From Pyxicephalus adspersus (taxonomy: Eukaryota; Chordata; Amphibia; Anura; Pyxicephalidae), in contig NC_092859.1 in the NCBI RefSeq assembly GCF_032062135.1, positions 113,950,561 through 114,014,560 on the forward strand: DNA of 64,000 nucleotides, in the 5' to 3' direction. Shown here in pieces: positions 22,032-33,678 of this stretch; position 1 is the first letter of the stretch; each line of letters opens with the position of its first letter. The notes beneath the pieces are model-generated. The model was not told the DNA's origin and did no database searches. It saw only the letters and a program-made list of their open reading frames with translations. The position numbers were made by a program, and so were the translations under genes.

Positions 22032-25000
22032 TATGTGTTAATTTTTTACAGCCCATCCGATCTAATGAGAATTTAGACTCTTAGAAGGCCAAGGTGGGTC
22101 AGAGGTGAAAAGGTCAGAATATATATATTAAGGTTTCATCGAGTAAGTCATGACAGGTGTCAAGAATGAATCAAAAGGCAGGAATATAGATTAAGTTAAT
22201 ATAGAGGGGGGGTCAGAGAAAAAATTGTGAATATAGAAAACTAATAACAATAACTAATAACATTCTAACACAGAAATGTTAAAACTTGCTAACCTTGCTT
22301 ACCTTCCTTACAGAATTATGCTTCAGCCCGCATCCAATCCCAACCATGGCAAAAAGTTAAATAAGATCCTTTTGTTCTAAAAGAAACCTATATTCTGACT
22401 GTTGAATATGCCAACCTTTAAAAAGAGCTTGATGGACATTTATTAAGCATTTATCAAGTCATCAATTGCAACAGAGTTACCTAGGTCTTCAGCAGATTTA
22501 TTACTGAAAATGGGGCAATTTTTGTTTTACTAGAAACAGATGCACAATTTGGATGTGGTCAGGGTCAGGTTTTACTTTCTTGCAATGCTGCTTTACAGCA
22601 GCTGAGGGAGGAATCTATGAATCAAACTGTAAGCTTGTAATAAATAAATCTATGTGTGTAATAAATCTATCACACAATCTGTATCACTACACTCGTTTAG
22701 CATTGCCTTGCTGTACAACATAGTTATTAAATATCCCTGCCCCCTCTTGGTTTTTTGATAAGAAGGTATATCATGGAAATTTTACAGAAAGAAAATCTGC
22801 TCAGCTGTTCATGAACCCCCAAATGATCTCCAGTATGCACTATGCCAAACTGGCTGAAATCAGAGGTCATTCCACCTACCTTTGCCAATACAAAAAGGCA
22901 ACTTAAACAACAAATGCAACCTAAATGCAACATGAATTGCTTTATTGATGGGAGATCATGGAAATGGCTGTTAATTTGTGGTAACTTTGGTAAACAAATA
23001 TGTTACAGACAATGTAGATTAAGTCTACAGCTGACCTTCAGGCTATCTGATTGATATACCAGATCTGCATGTTGACTTGCAGGCACCAGAGACAACATAT
23101 GATTGCACAAATAGCTTTAGAATGTTGTAGAAAAAAAAGAAGAAAGTATAAACTACAAACTCTGCTGCCACTACATTTAACTTGCATTATGGTAATTGGT
23201 ATTTACTAATAATGATTGTACTCTATATCCTATTCATTTTTAACTTATATTTTACACATTGCTTTAAAATAAGGGTTGGGTAACATTAACACCAAGACAT
23301 GCCACAACCAGATTGGATGAGCTGTGATTGGAACCATGTAAGTTCTGCTAGATTTGTTGAATGCTATTTGCATGCAGCAAGCATATCGCTTGTATTCTTC
23401 TTGCCAGATGCCAAGCACGTAATACAAGAAATATCACAACATAACATTAAACAAACTATGCAGATTCTAAAGAATCTTACAAATTACAGCTAAACTCTAA
23501 TGGTTGTTACATAACTTAAAGACTGATTCATATCACTTCACACAGCACTCCCAATTCCTCACACTCTCAGCTACCTGATTCTTCTGCAATTAATAAACCC
23601 AACACACATTCCCTTTGGGATGTAAATAAAAAGCTAAAGACTTAGAGTAATTAGCAGCTATCTTTCCTAAGTTTAAAGCTTCCTTTTCTTTGGTGAAACA
23701 TTATCAGAAGTCTGTTGCTTTTAATGACAGAGAAAAGATCTCTCATTATCACAACACAAGCTTTCAGACAAAAGGGTCTAAAGCGTGACTTTTATTGGAA
23801 TTTATCCTATAATAAGTGTTTTCAGGTTATGTCTCATCCAACCACTCTTCCACATACACTGCTGGTAACTGGACTGACAATAACTGCAAGCCAATAGCTC
23901 CTAGGTCTTTGCTATAAAACCTGAGGGTATAGGCTAATATTACTGGTAAATCCGGGAGCTGACAAACGTGGACTGATGAATGATCCCAAACTCAAGCAGT
24001 GTGCTCCATTATTGAGCTAACTATAATATATTTATTTCACTATTAGATCTCCAGTACCCCTGGAAAGATGTCCACTCTTCTCACTAATGACACTGAAACT
24101 TCTTGACTTCTCATCCTTTCCTGTACAGAGGAGAAGCCAACGTTTTGCAGGTTTTTCTGTTATCAGAACTTTCTAATGTGCCTCACACATGAAGGTTTAA
24201 AGCTAAAAAGGTTTCATTTTGGTGAACATTTTCACTCTCTTCCATGGGGAGAAAAGATGAGCAGCAGACATGAAATTCCATATAAACTTGTACAAATGTC
24301 TCAACAGACTCCTTTTCACATTTCACTAGATTTGCATCCTATGCAGGTAGTATGAAAATTATATTAGCCAGACACAGAGAGGTATGTCCACTATCTACAA
24401 AATGCCCTTTTCCATATTCAGGCTAGTATACCTTACAACCTTGTCATTGACTTATTTTACTCATCATTTTTGTAGAAGTGGGGAGTAAAAATAGAAATAT
24501 GGTTGCCTTTATATATTAACGTTTGATGGACAATTAGGTGATCTTGGACCTAAGTTACTAATGTGGAAAGTGAGAGAATTCACTAGTGTTCATTCAATCA
24601 TGGAAGGAAGAGGTTCTACATTTTCAAATCCCCGTTGATGATTGGATTTTTGAAGTGCACACAGAAGCACCTTAGCATACTTTCCACTTTAGTAGATCTC
24701 GACTCTTGAATTAATTAGGCCCTTTATGTATAATGCTTCATGTAATTGATGTTCTGTAGGATGTGTCATCTGCTACAAATATAAAACAATTTTAGCTTTC
24801 TAACTATATTGTTTACTTACTTTTATAATTATCTTGTAGCCAATAACACCCTTGTTCTAGCATTAGTCAAAGTAATTGTACGTTTTGCAATATAGAGCAC
24901 ATTATTAGACTGCGTTCTTCCAGAGTGTTATTGATCCATAAAAGGTTGAAAATCATGACGATTTTCAGCTTTAACAAGACCTAAAATAAATCAATGCATG

Positions 25001-25059
25001 GTAAAACCGTTTGAGCTACCCAAAATATGCTACATATAGCAGCAATTTATAAGAAGCTA
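22032..25059. other. Unassigned stretch
   Basis: No recognised gene or transposon. Open frames of 60-70 codons on both strands (for example 22727-23054 and 23245-23493) have no domains. Confidence 0.45.
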
Positions 25060-25298
25060 TTCTGCAGCTATTTAAGGAAGGTACTTGTAGTGACTTGCTC
25101 ATTAAACACAAGCTTTTCAGGTTTGGAAATCTTCCACACATATGATAGACATTTAGCCTTTATAATATGCTTATTGTTAAGCTTATTTTCCTAGAATACA
25201 TACTGTCTGTAAGCTTAGTTTTTTGGGAAGAGCAAGCTGACTTTGCATGCAAATTGTGACAAATCCTGTGGAGTTAGATTTATTGTTAATCTGTTAAA
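25060..25298. promoter_or_regulatory. Possible conserved non-coding element with octamer palindrome
   Basis: Unique-looking block holding TTTGCATGCAAA (25242-25253), a perfect 12-bp palindrome built from two overlapping octamer half-sites (ATGCAAAT class). 'CAGGTTTGGAAATC' and TTTAATATT-like strings lie nearby. Candidate enhancer by pattern only. Confidence 0.25.
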
Positions 25299-25560
25299 TA
25301 TTTAAAGGAGAACTCCTTATTGAGAACATGTGCCCAGTGCCATAGCCAATGCACCATGGAAATAACAGTTTTTGCCCCAGTGGTAGTGATTTGACAGTAG
25401 TACCTCGACTACAGTAGCGTACTGCTTGAAATCTTTTTCTCTAGGGTCTCTGTCTTGAAACTGTTATCTTTGCTTTAATTCCACCAGGAGAGCCAGAGGC
25501 AAGCGGTAGGTGTCAAACACCACCCACTCTTTCTGTGGTTCATTCTAGGCAAGCTTCTTA
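25299..25560. repeat. Possible TTAA-type MITE, left end only
   Basis: It starts TTTAAAGGAGAACTCC, which resembles Kolobok/T2 left ends. No matching right end with TTAA was found, so this may be a truncated copy or a coincidence. Confidence 0.25.
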
Positions 25561-26276
25561 CCAAGATAATGTGGCCTCCTGCAGCACCCAAGAGCACTAG
25601 CAAAATTGGACAGAGTTAGAACAAATCACCATGGGGCCTATGGCAGGTGCTGTTTACACTTCCCAACATGTCTGTTAAATAATGGAAATTAATAATAGAC
25701 AGAAATGAAATGCAGATGAGATGAGATGAAATGCAGTGTCACAGATGGAATGGGGAGTGAAAAAAAATTGATAGGTTAAGAAGAGAAAGCAAATTGATGC
25801 TACTGATATGAAATTTCAGATCAAATTAATGCTCAAGGGTTGAATGGTTTGGAATCAAAGAATATTGCTGTAGAGGTATGCCTGTTATGTACATGTAATT
25901 CGTTTATTGTCCATAGCATGTCTATGGGTTAACTTCATGGTTGAAATGGGGATATGGCTGTACTTAGGTAAAAAAACACCACTAAACATTTAAGATATTT
26001 TGCCTTTTATATGTACAGCTCCGTGGAGTGTTAGCAGTCCGGCTTGTTATTTAGGAAAAATTCTTGCTTGCTTGCTTAGGTAAATTAGGGATCAGTATAT
26101 ATTTTTTAGTGCCACATCCAACAATTTTACATAACCAAAACAGAATCAATTAAAGACACTAATCATAGAATATGTCACACATTTTTCAGTTATAATATAA
26201 TTTATTATATAATTAAAAATTGAATTTGCTAGCTGGTACAGAAACATTAAATATACATCCAATCTCACACAGTGTT
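25561..26276. other. Unassigned stretch
   Basis: No gene or clear repeat recognised. Confidence 0.5.
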
Positions 26277-26645
26277 GACACATTTCGCATCACATGCTTA
26301 CCCAGGAGTGATGAGACCAGTATCTTTCTATCTTTCACACACAGCCACGATGGTTTAACACATCTAGTCACTCGAATCACGGGAATGAGTCTAAAAGTAA
26401 AAAAACCCTAAATATTAAGTTCAACAAGACCTCATGACAGTGTAAAAAAATTATATACAAACTGATATGTTGGGTTGATGGTATGTATTGGCACTGCCTG
26501 GTCTCCTCCCTCTTTGGATTTGCTATCTTAAAAGATTGCAGTATTATTTTGTGACTATTTTTTTTTTTGTTTTAATACTTAGCAGATATGATTTCAGATA
26601 CTGGTTTCATCAATCATGGGGAAGCTTATGTTGCAAAACACATAG
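26277..26645. repeat. Inverted pair of core motifs (copies C and D)
   Basis: Copy C (26277-26307, minus) reads ACACATTTCGC, a spacer, then GCTTACCCAGGA on the plus strand. Copy D (26614-26645, plus) reads TCATGGGGAAGC, a spacer, then TTGCAAAACACATAG. Both are diverged forms of the CTGAAGAAGC ... GCGAAACGCGT core, facing outward with about 305 bp between them. The open frame at 26220-26411 overlaps copy C and is incidental. Confidence 0.5.
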
Positions 26646-29600
26646 AACACTGTGTTAGATTGGACGTATAACTAATGTTTCTGTAACAGCTAACATATTT
26701 TTTGAATTTTTGATTATACAATAATTTTGTTAGGTTTAAAAAGTGTTATGCGTTCTATAATTAGTGCAATGCAAAGCTGAAATTACAGTACTTTTATTTT
26801 GCCATGTTTGCATAGGGGAGTAGATGTTTCTGATTTCAGTTCCCATCTCTAACCTTATTATCATTATTTATCATAAAGGTGAAATGTGGAAGTGGACAAT
26901 TAGATCCTTTTTATGCTTTTAATAATTTGACCATCTTACTATGGTCCAAACTCCATAAGGGTCAGCCAAAGAACCAGCACAAATCAATGCACAACCATAG
27001 CTAGAACATTGGTCAATGTGGCTCAAAGACATGCCCAGTAAATGTGGAAGTATAAAACTTCACTTTTCTGGAGTGATATATGTGTGCCAAGTGGCGCTTT
27101 TCTACTTTTCAGGAGCCTGCAGACAGTGTTTTGGATTGTTTCCTCAATTAGTATGCTAGCAGGGCTCCCTTTTTCTTCTCTCTGCATTAGTAGTGTGTGG
27201 GAGCAGTACTTGGCTTGACTCTGAGCAACCAGTTATATGGAAAGAACCAGACATCCTGATATTCTGGCCTTTAAATTCTGTACTAAGACAGGATGAATAA
27301 AGTTCTGTTTGACCTTCCTTACCTAATGAAACATTTTGCTTTCTATTGTGTTTGTATCTCAAATTTCTGCCGTATTGAAAGGTTAGGCATGGAACTTCTA
27401 CAAAACTTGATTTTCACAAAAAGAACCACTGCCAATGCAACAAGCATTATTACTAAAATGAGCAAAAAGGATAGCAGAAACAATTTGCTCTGTGCCTGCG
27501 ATAGTATACATGGAGCAGAAACTTGTGATGTTTCATATCAAAGGCGTTTAAATCTCAGAGGTCTTCCACAGCCTGAACATCTTGTACGTCTACGTTCCAG
27601 CTCTTATTAGCCTAATTCAACTTGCTGGATAGAATGCAATGGAGGCTTTTGATATCATAGCTGATTTAGGGGGACATTTCATGTTGAATCAGATTTCTGC
27701 TATGTATTTTCATCTGCAACAGAGCAGTGTGTGGGTATAATAGGATATAGAAACCGAGGGAGAGAGTGCATTAGAGAAAAACAGGAAGGAGGGGGAAGAT
27801 ACAGCAAAATTAATAATGTCTCTGCAGCTATTTATATTAGAGGCTGTGAATTTCCGTTCTGTATTACAACTCAGATGCTGTAGTAAAGCTTGTCTTGAAA
27901 TTAATTTTATCTTGTATACAGTATGCCAATATTCCCTGCTAGAGGCACTATTCACTAACTAAAATTACATTCTTGGTTTAAAATCAAATATTGGAAAAAG
28001 CAAAACTGTGTTATGTGTAATATGTTAAGACAAAATCCGATTACAGAAGAATACTAGGTGCCATCATGCACCCAATATTTTTCTGAATACCAGATTGGAA
28101 CTGCAATAGGATTTGAAGCTCTTTTGGCTTGAGATCCTTTAGGACAGTGCAGCATCAGTTCAACCCCCAAGCTTGCATTTCTTCCTAAAAACTGCATGGT
28201 AATAAGCATCAATATTCCATATATACTAGTAGTAAATGCACTTAAAATGTTTTTAGAACACTCAGTTCTAATTATCATGTGGACAAAGAGCACATAAAGT
28301 GAAAAAACAGTTTTAACTGATATTTAATAAAGGGACATTTTAGGCTTCTACTACCTGTGCAGAATGGAAGCTATAAATACATTAACCAATCAAAAATCAT
28401 TATTTGCTTTTCAGGTGTCTCAAAAATGAGTGGTTGGTATGAGTAACTAAATCTTTTTTGGGTTTTCATGCAAAAAGCCCATAGGAGGCTTTGATTTATT
28501 TTTTAATTAAAACATTAAACTTAATATACAGTCTGGGACTGTAGCCTTCTTACAAAGTGAAGACTAAACAACCACCAATCATATTTAACTCCCCTTTGGG
28601 ATTTTGAATATGGTTAGCAATGCATTAAGAGGCAGACCACAGCCTTCAATAAGTACACTCCTCCAGTTTCCTAATGACCCTCTATAGAACTGTGTATGAT
28701 TAATCTGTAGGGGATCACATAAACCTTAGATTAAATATTAATTGAGTGAATTTCTGATTTTAGCACACTTGCTGTGTTTGCCAGATAGCATTAGTAGCTC
28801 ACTGATTGCTTTCGCTTGTTGCCTGGAATTGCTCCTTAACCTTGAGAGCACGAAGTATATGAAAACAATATAAAAATAGAACTCATTTCTTTCAGATCAC
28901 AGTGCATGCCATTTTAGTAATATATTGGCTTCAATGAAAAAAAAGACACCGGAACACAGATTAAAGAAAGAAGGTTCTGTCTATATACTCTAAATGTTTG
29001 TGGGGTATAAAAAGGTTTCTAACTTTATTTTAAGTGAAATGGATTACTAAAAGAAATAATATAAGGCTTTTAATATATCAAGACATTTCAAAGGAAGTCA
29101 ATGGATTACCTAGTAGTAAATGTCCTTTGGCAATACAGTATTGCATCAAAACAAATACTGCACATAATTCTTTTCAGGCATTTGTGTGGTAATTAGTTTT
29201 AACCATAAGTCTATTTCCCTTTTTAATTTATGACATATAAGGAACAGGTAGCCTTTGCCTGTTCTGGTCAAATAACATAGTTGCAAGGCTGTAAAAAGAC
29301 GTTAACATCGCCATTCTTAGGTGGTCACTATTTGCTAACTTCATTGTATCTGTTATTGATCCAGAGGAGACAGAAAAACAACGCTCAATCCAACGCTGCC
29401 TGATATAAGAAACAATGACAATTGAGCTCTGTACTGATTTACTAAGCTGGAAAACCTTCAACAGCTATATCTTGTACATTTATTTAATGTGAACCTGTCA
29501 GCCTTTTTTTTCAAAATGAAAACAATCATTTAATAATCTTTTTGACCATTCGGAACAGCAGATTTCTTGAAGTAAATATCTGTACCTTGAAGTGATCATT

Positions 29601-30347
29601 TTATTGAACAGCTGTATCATTAGTAGCAAATTAGTCTTTAAATTAGAAACATTTTTTTATTTGTTCTACCTGTAAAATAAAATGTGAGAAATAATAATTA
29701 CATAACTAAGTTCTTAGAAATGTTTTGCTTTAAAGTGTTGGCAATGACAAAAGCTGAATGTTGGTGTGGTATATCTGAAGTCGTATAGATTTTTTATAAG
29801 TACTATGGTAGTAGCTTCAGGCATTTTCAGAAAAGACCTGACAATATGTCAAACAAAACTCCTATTATTCTGAAGATATTTGTCTGCTCTTTTATATTCC
29901 ACTGACCTGTTGCTCTAGAAGAGAATGTCTCAATCTAGAAATATTAGATAAAACACATGGGCATACCACAAAGCAGACTTGTCAAATTCAAATTAAACTA
30001 AGTGTCAAATGATAAAACCCTTTTCACAGGTTGAATGAATGTATATTTACAGCTGAATGAATTTCATCCAAATCCAAACAATGGTACATAAATGTTCCTA
30101 TTCAGTTAGATAAGTAGATTTTTTACTGTTTTTACATTTGTAATTAAAAGAAGTATCAATTGACAAAGCACCCTCAATAAAAAACAAAGTAAGAAGCTCA
30201 TTGGATACTGCATCAACTTGCTAGTCCTGTGATAAAAGAAGTATATTGTGCAAAACTATGTCCAAACTTATATTGAAGAAATATACAGACTCCAATTACT
30301 GACCTCACTTTTGCTACATTTCCTGTCTGGCTATATTTTTATCCAAT
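26646..30347. other. Long unassigned stretch
   Basis: No transposon or exon recognised. The longest frame (27293-27610, plus, 105 codons, cysteine-containing C-terminal half) matches no family I know and lacks convincing splice sites. Other frames (27710-27955 and 28054-28293 minus, 29228-29461 minus) are also unrecognised. Confidence 0.45.
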
Positions 30348-30571
30348 GGGCCTGATTTATTAAAGCTCTCCAATGCTGAAGAAAATACACTTTCATCAGT
30401 GAAGCTGGGTGATCCAACAAACCTGGAATGAATTTATTAAAAGCCATTTGCTATTTGTTAGCAAATGTTTTCAATCCTGGACCAGATTCATTCCATGTTT
30501 TCTGGATCACCCAGCTTCACTGATGAAATTGTAGCCTCTCCAGCCTTGGGGAGCTCTAACAAGTCGGGCCC
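30348..30571. mobile_element. Harbinger-like foldback MITE, copy 3 (best ends)
   Basis: Left end GGGCCTGATTTATTAAAGC, right end CTAACAAGTCGGGCCC, flanked by AAT at 30345-30347 and 30572-30574. The arms pair over most of the 224 bp: 'CATCAGTGAAGCTGGGTGAT' on the left and 'ATCACCCAGCTTCACTGATG' on the right are exact complements. No coding capacity. Confidence 0.85.
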
Positions 30572-30707
30572 AATGGCTCCAAAACTTTGATTCACTCTAT
30601 GCTTTGCCATTACACTCACTTTCTGAAAGTAAGCTAGAGAAGGCCAGACAACTAGTATTTTAAGGTCAGCAATGGCATCCTGTATATGTCTGCTAGTATA
30701 GGTTTCC

Positions 30708-31052
30708 TTAAAGGAACTCTGTTACCAAATGTATGCCTATAAAAAAATTTCAATACTTACCTTGAGGAAGTGTCCAGCTTTTATGTATCCTGCTTCTCAG
30801 TGTGTCAACCTGCCAAACTCCACATCATTAGGTTCAGAAATGCTAAGCTCATTAGTAAACCAGAAGATCAAACTATTGTTTTTTGGAACAAATCATCAAA
30901 TTTTCATTTCATCCATCATCCAATGGATGATGGGTTAATAACTCAATCCATCTGGAAGTGTCAGGTTCTCTTGAATGGGCTGGTATTTGGCAGTAAGAGA
31001 AATAGGTATTAACTTTTTTGGGCATTTTAATTTAGACATCAGGATCACTTTA
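30708..31052. mobile_element. TTAA-flanked MITE, second family
   Basis: The ends are TTAAAGGAACTCTGT (30708) and TCAGGATCACTTTAA (ending 31052), with TTAA at both ends. An internal palindrome CATCATCCAATGGATGATG lies near 30918-30936. The ends differ from the 3245/9609 family but have the same TTAAAG start. No coding capacity; the overlapping open frames 30729-31012 are incidental. Confidence 0.55.
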
Positions 31053-31986
31053 AGGTTCTGAAAACTCTGATAACAGCATACATTTCTTACACCTAACATG
31101 AGTTTCCAATGTTCTAGGCAAGAGAGTCAAACTGAACCACATGAAAATGAACATGGATTGCAACTGTCAAAGTGAGCACAAATAACTGAAAGTACACAGA
31201 CACCAAAAGAAAATGACTTTACTGAAGCAATTATTTTTTCTTGATTGATGGATAAATTGAAAATACATTTGCAAACACAGAGTGAAATTTGACGATTTGT
31301 TCCTAAAAAACAATATAGTTTTTTATGTTTCCACAGAAATACTTTGATTTCGTAATATTAACTGACACATTTTCTTGGTAAGTGACAAGCATTTACTCAA
31401 TAAATGTAACAGACACTATTAGGCCGCAGAGCATCAACTGCATACTAGTACTTGAAGCTGGGATCAGAGGTTAAGATGACCTTCGTCTTGGGATCCTAAA
31501 TACAAGGACTAGGAGGAGTTTCAAGGAGTAGAAATATAAGGCATAAATGATCAAAAATTAAAAAGTGGCTACTTAGTCATTAAGGACCACCCACTGCATT
31601 GGATCTGGTTACAAATACCAGTTTTTAGTTCCAGCCCAACTATCTACAGATGCATAACAATTTGGTTAAAGACTACTCCTTATTATAATTTGTAACTAAA
31701 TACATTTCCATGAGAACACTGCATTCTATTTGTTTTGGTCACTATCCTCTCTTGGAATTGTTCAGTAAGCTGCCAGTTCAGTTTGGTGACCCAGGAGCAC
31801 CACATATTAAAGGTAATGTAAACTTATCTTATTTGCTTTGTCTGCTGAATATACAATATAAAGTGTTTTCTTTTATCCAATCGATAAGTGTTCTTAACTT
31901 CTTCGGAGTCATGGGCAGCTGAATGACGTAGGATGTAAATGGTGGACTTGGCGTCTGGATCTTGGTATGTACTGAACTTTGCAGAG
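31053..31986. other. Unassigned stretch
   Basis: An open frame at 31710-31922 (70 codons) has no recognisable domain. Nothing else seen. Confidence 0.45.
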
Positions 31987-32269
31987 CAGCCTTTCTTGAC
32001 CTTTTTACCATGGGGGATCCCTTGAACATAAACCCTTTTATATCTTAGGGAAATCCTACTAAAATTACTTTCTTTACAGTTCACAATACATTAGCATGAT
32101 GGTCAGTGGGAAGAATGCCTTTAACATTGCTGACTATTGGTAAGAATGTCACCTTTACAGCTCATTGGCGTCAGTTAAACTGACCAGTGAGATACAAATT
32201 ACTCATTGCTCAAGGAATCCCTGGCAACCTTTGGGGGTTCCATGTACCTTGGGTTGAGAAACACGGGTA
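31987..32269. mobile_element. hAT-type MITE, degraded
   Basis: The left end CAGCCTTTCTTGACC with 'GGGGGATCCCTTGAA' and the right end 'GGGGGTTCCATG...GGTTGAGAAACAC' are imperfect inverted copies of each other, a common frog hAT-MITE layout. The 8-bp target duplication is not recognisable. Its right part is also present in the tandem copy starting at 32926. Confidence 0.5.
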
Positions 32270-32816
32270 TAGAGGGAGGGTGGTTAGTTGAGGTCAGAAT
32301 AGAGAAGAAGAAGAAGAATAAAGCTACTTTTTTTTTAAACTATACATGTTCTTTTAAGTTAAACTTCAGGTAGAAGTTAATGCAGGCCTATAGTAATACT
32401 TTATCAATATTCTCTGAATCAGGCTGCTGTCTAATCTGAAAGACCTAATCAGTCTGTTGCTGCTTCTTTGCTTTATCCAGACATTTGTGGGAGAGACATG
32501 TCTGCTGGTGTCGGGAAATAGAAATAAATGGACAGACATATAAATGCTTTAGGTGGCAACCAGCTCCCATATACTCTATATATTTATCTCTGTATTTAAA
32601 TGTTAACCTTGAACTCAGCTTTAGAGGCACCAAGTATATACCCTGCTAATGAAATCACCTTTGAAAGTTTACAACAATCCATTTTTTCTGACATATTTCC
32701 CTATGTTGTATTCAGCTCCTAAGGATACTGCACAATATATCAGTAAGAATTCCCCATGTGTCCTTTCCCTAAGAGCTATGTGAGGACAGCTTGTTATTTG
32801 CTGAAAGGCTTGCAGT
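32066..32816. repeat. Tandem duplication, copy 1 (about 751 bp)
   Basis: It matches 32926-33678 along its whole length with scattered substitutions and small indels: a GAA-repeat length change near 32307, and a different string at about 32516-32525 against 33364-33386. It stops directly before the ambiguous base at 32817. Confidence 0.9.
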
Positions 32817-32817
32817 N
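32817..32817. other. Ambiguous base (N)
   Basis: The only N noticed in the window. It sits exactly where copy 1 of the tandem duplication ends, which suggests a polished gap or a join between sequence pieces. Confidence 0.95.
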
Positions 32818-32838
32818 AAGTAAAAAAATATGCCCCTG

Positions 32839-32927
32839 TACCTCTGCATTCGGACCATAAGACGCACCCTGATTTTCCCCCCACTTTAGGAGGAAAAAAA
32901 GCGTCTTATGGTCCGAAAAATACGGTA
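32839..32927. mobile_element. Short palindromic MITE (TA-flanked)
   Basis: Perfect 17-bp arms TTCGGACCATAAGACGC (32849-32865) and its complement (32901-32917) enclose a C-rich then A-rich loop. The outer parts TACCT... and ...ACGGTA suggest TA-type ends. Elements of this look are known as tiny Tc1/mariner-like MITEs in vertebrates (recall). Its right end coincides with the start of duplication copy 2. Confidence 0.65.
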
Positions 32928-33678
32928 CTTTATTTACAGTTCACAATACATTAGCATGATGGTCAGTGGGAAGAATGCCTTTAACATTGCTGGCTATTGG
33001 TAAGAATGTCACCTTTACAGCTCATTGGCGTCAGTTAAACTGACCAGTGAGATACAAATTACTCATTGCTCAATGAATCCCTGGCAACCTTTGGGGGTTC
33101 CATGTACCTTGGTTTGAGAAACACGAGTATAGAGGGAGGGTGGTTAGTTGAGGTCAGAATAGAGAAGAAGAATAAAGCTACTTTTTTTAAATCATACATG
33201 TTCTTTTAAGTCAAACTTCAGACAGAAGTTAATGCAGGCCTATAGTAATACTTTATCAATGTTCCCTGAATCGGGCTGCTGTCTAATCTGAAAGACCTAA
33301 TCAGTCTGTTGCTGCTTCTTTGCTTTATCCAGACATTTGTGGGTGAGACATGTCTGCTGGTGTCGGGAAGTTTTGTAAATCTCAGAAATGAATGGACAGA
33401 CATATAAATGCTTTAGGTGGTAACCAGCTCCCATACACTCTATATATTTATCTCTGTTTTAAATGTTAACCTTGAACTCAGCTTTAGAGGCACCAAGTAT
33501 ATAACCTGCTAATGAAATCACCTTTGAAAGTTTACAACAATCCATTTTTCTATCATATTTCCCTATGTTGTATTCAGCTCCTGAGGATACTGCACAATAT
33601 ATCAGTAAGAATTCCCCATGTGTCCTTTCCCTAAGAGCTATGTGAGGACAGCTTGTTATTTGCTGAAAGGCTTGCAGT
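32926..33678. repeat. Tandem duplication, copy 2 (about 753 bp)
   Basis: Second copy of 32066-32816, offset by 860 bp at its start. It begins TACTTTATTTACAGT and runs through the hAT right end to GCTTGCAGT, after which the two copies diverge completely. By eye the copies differ at a few per cent of positions. Confidence 0.9.
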
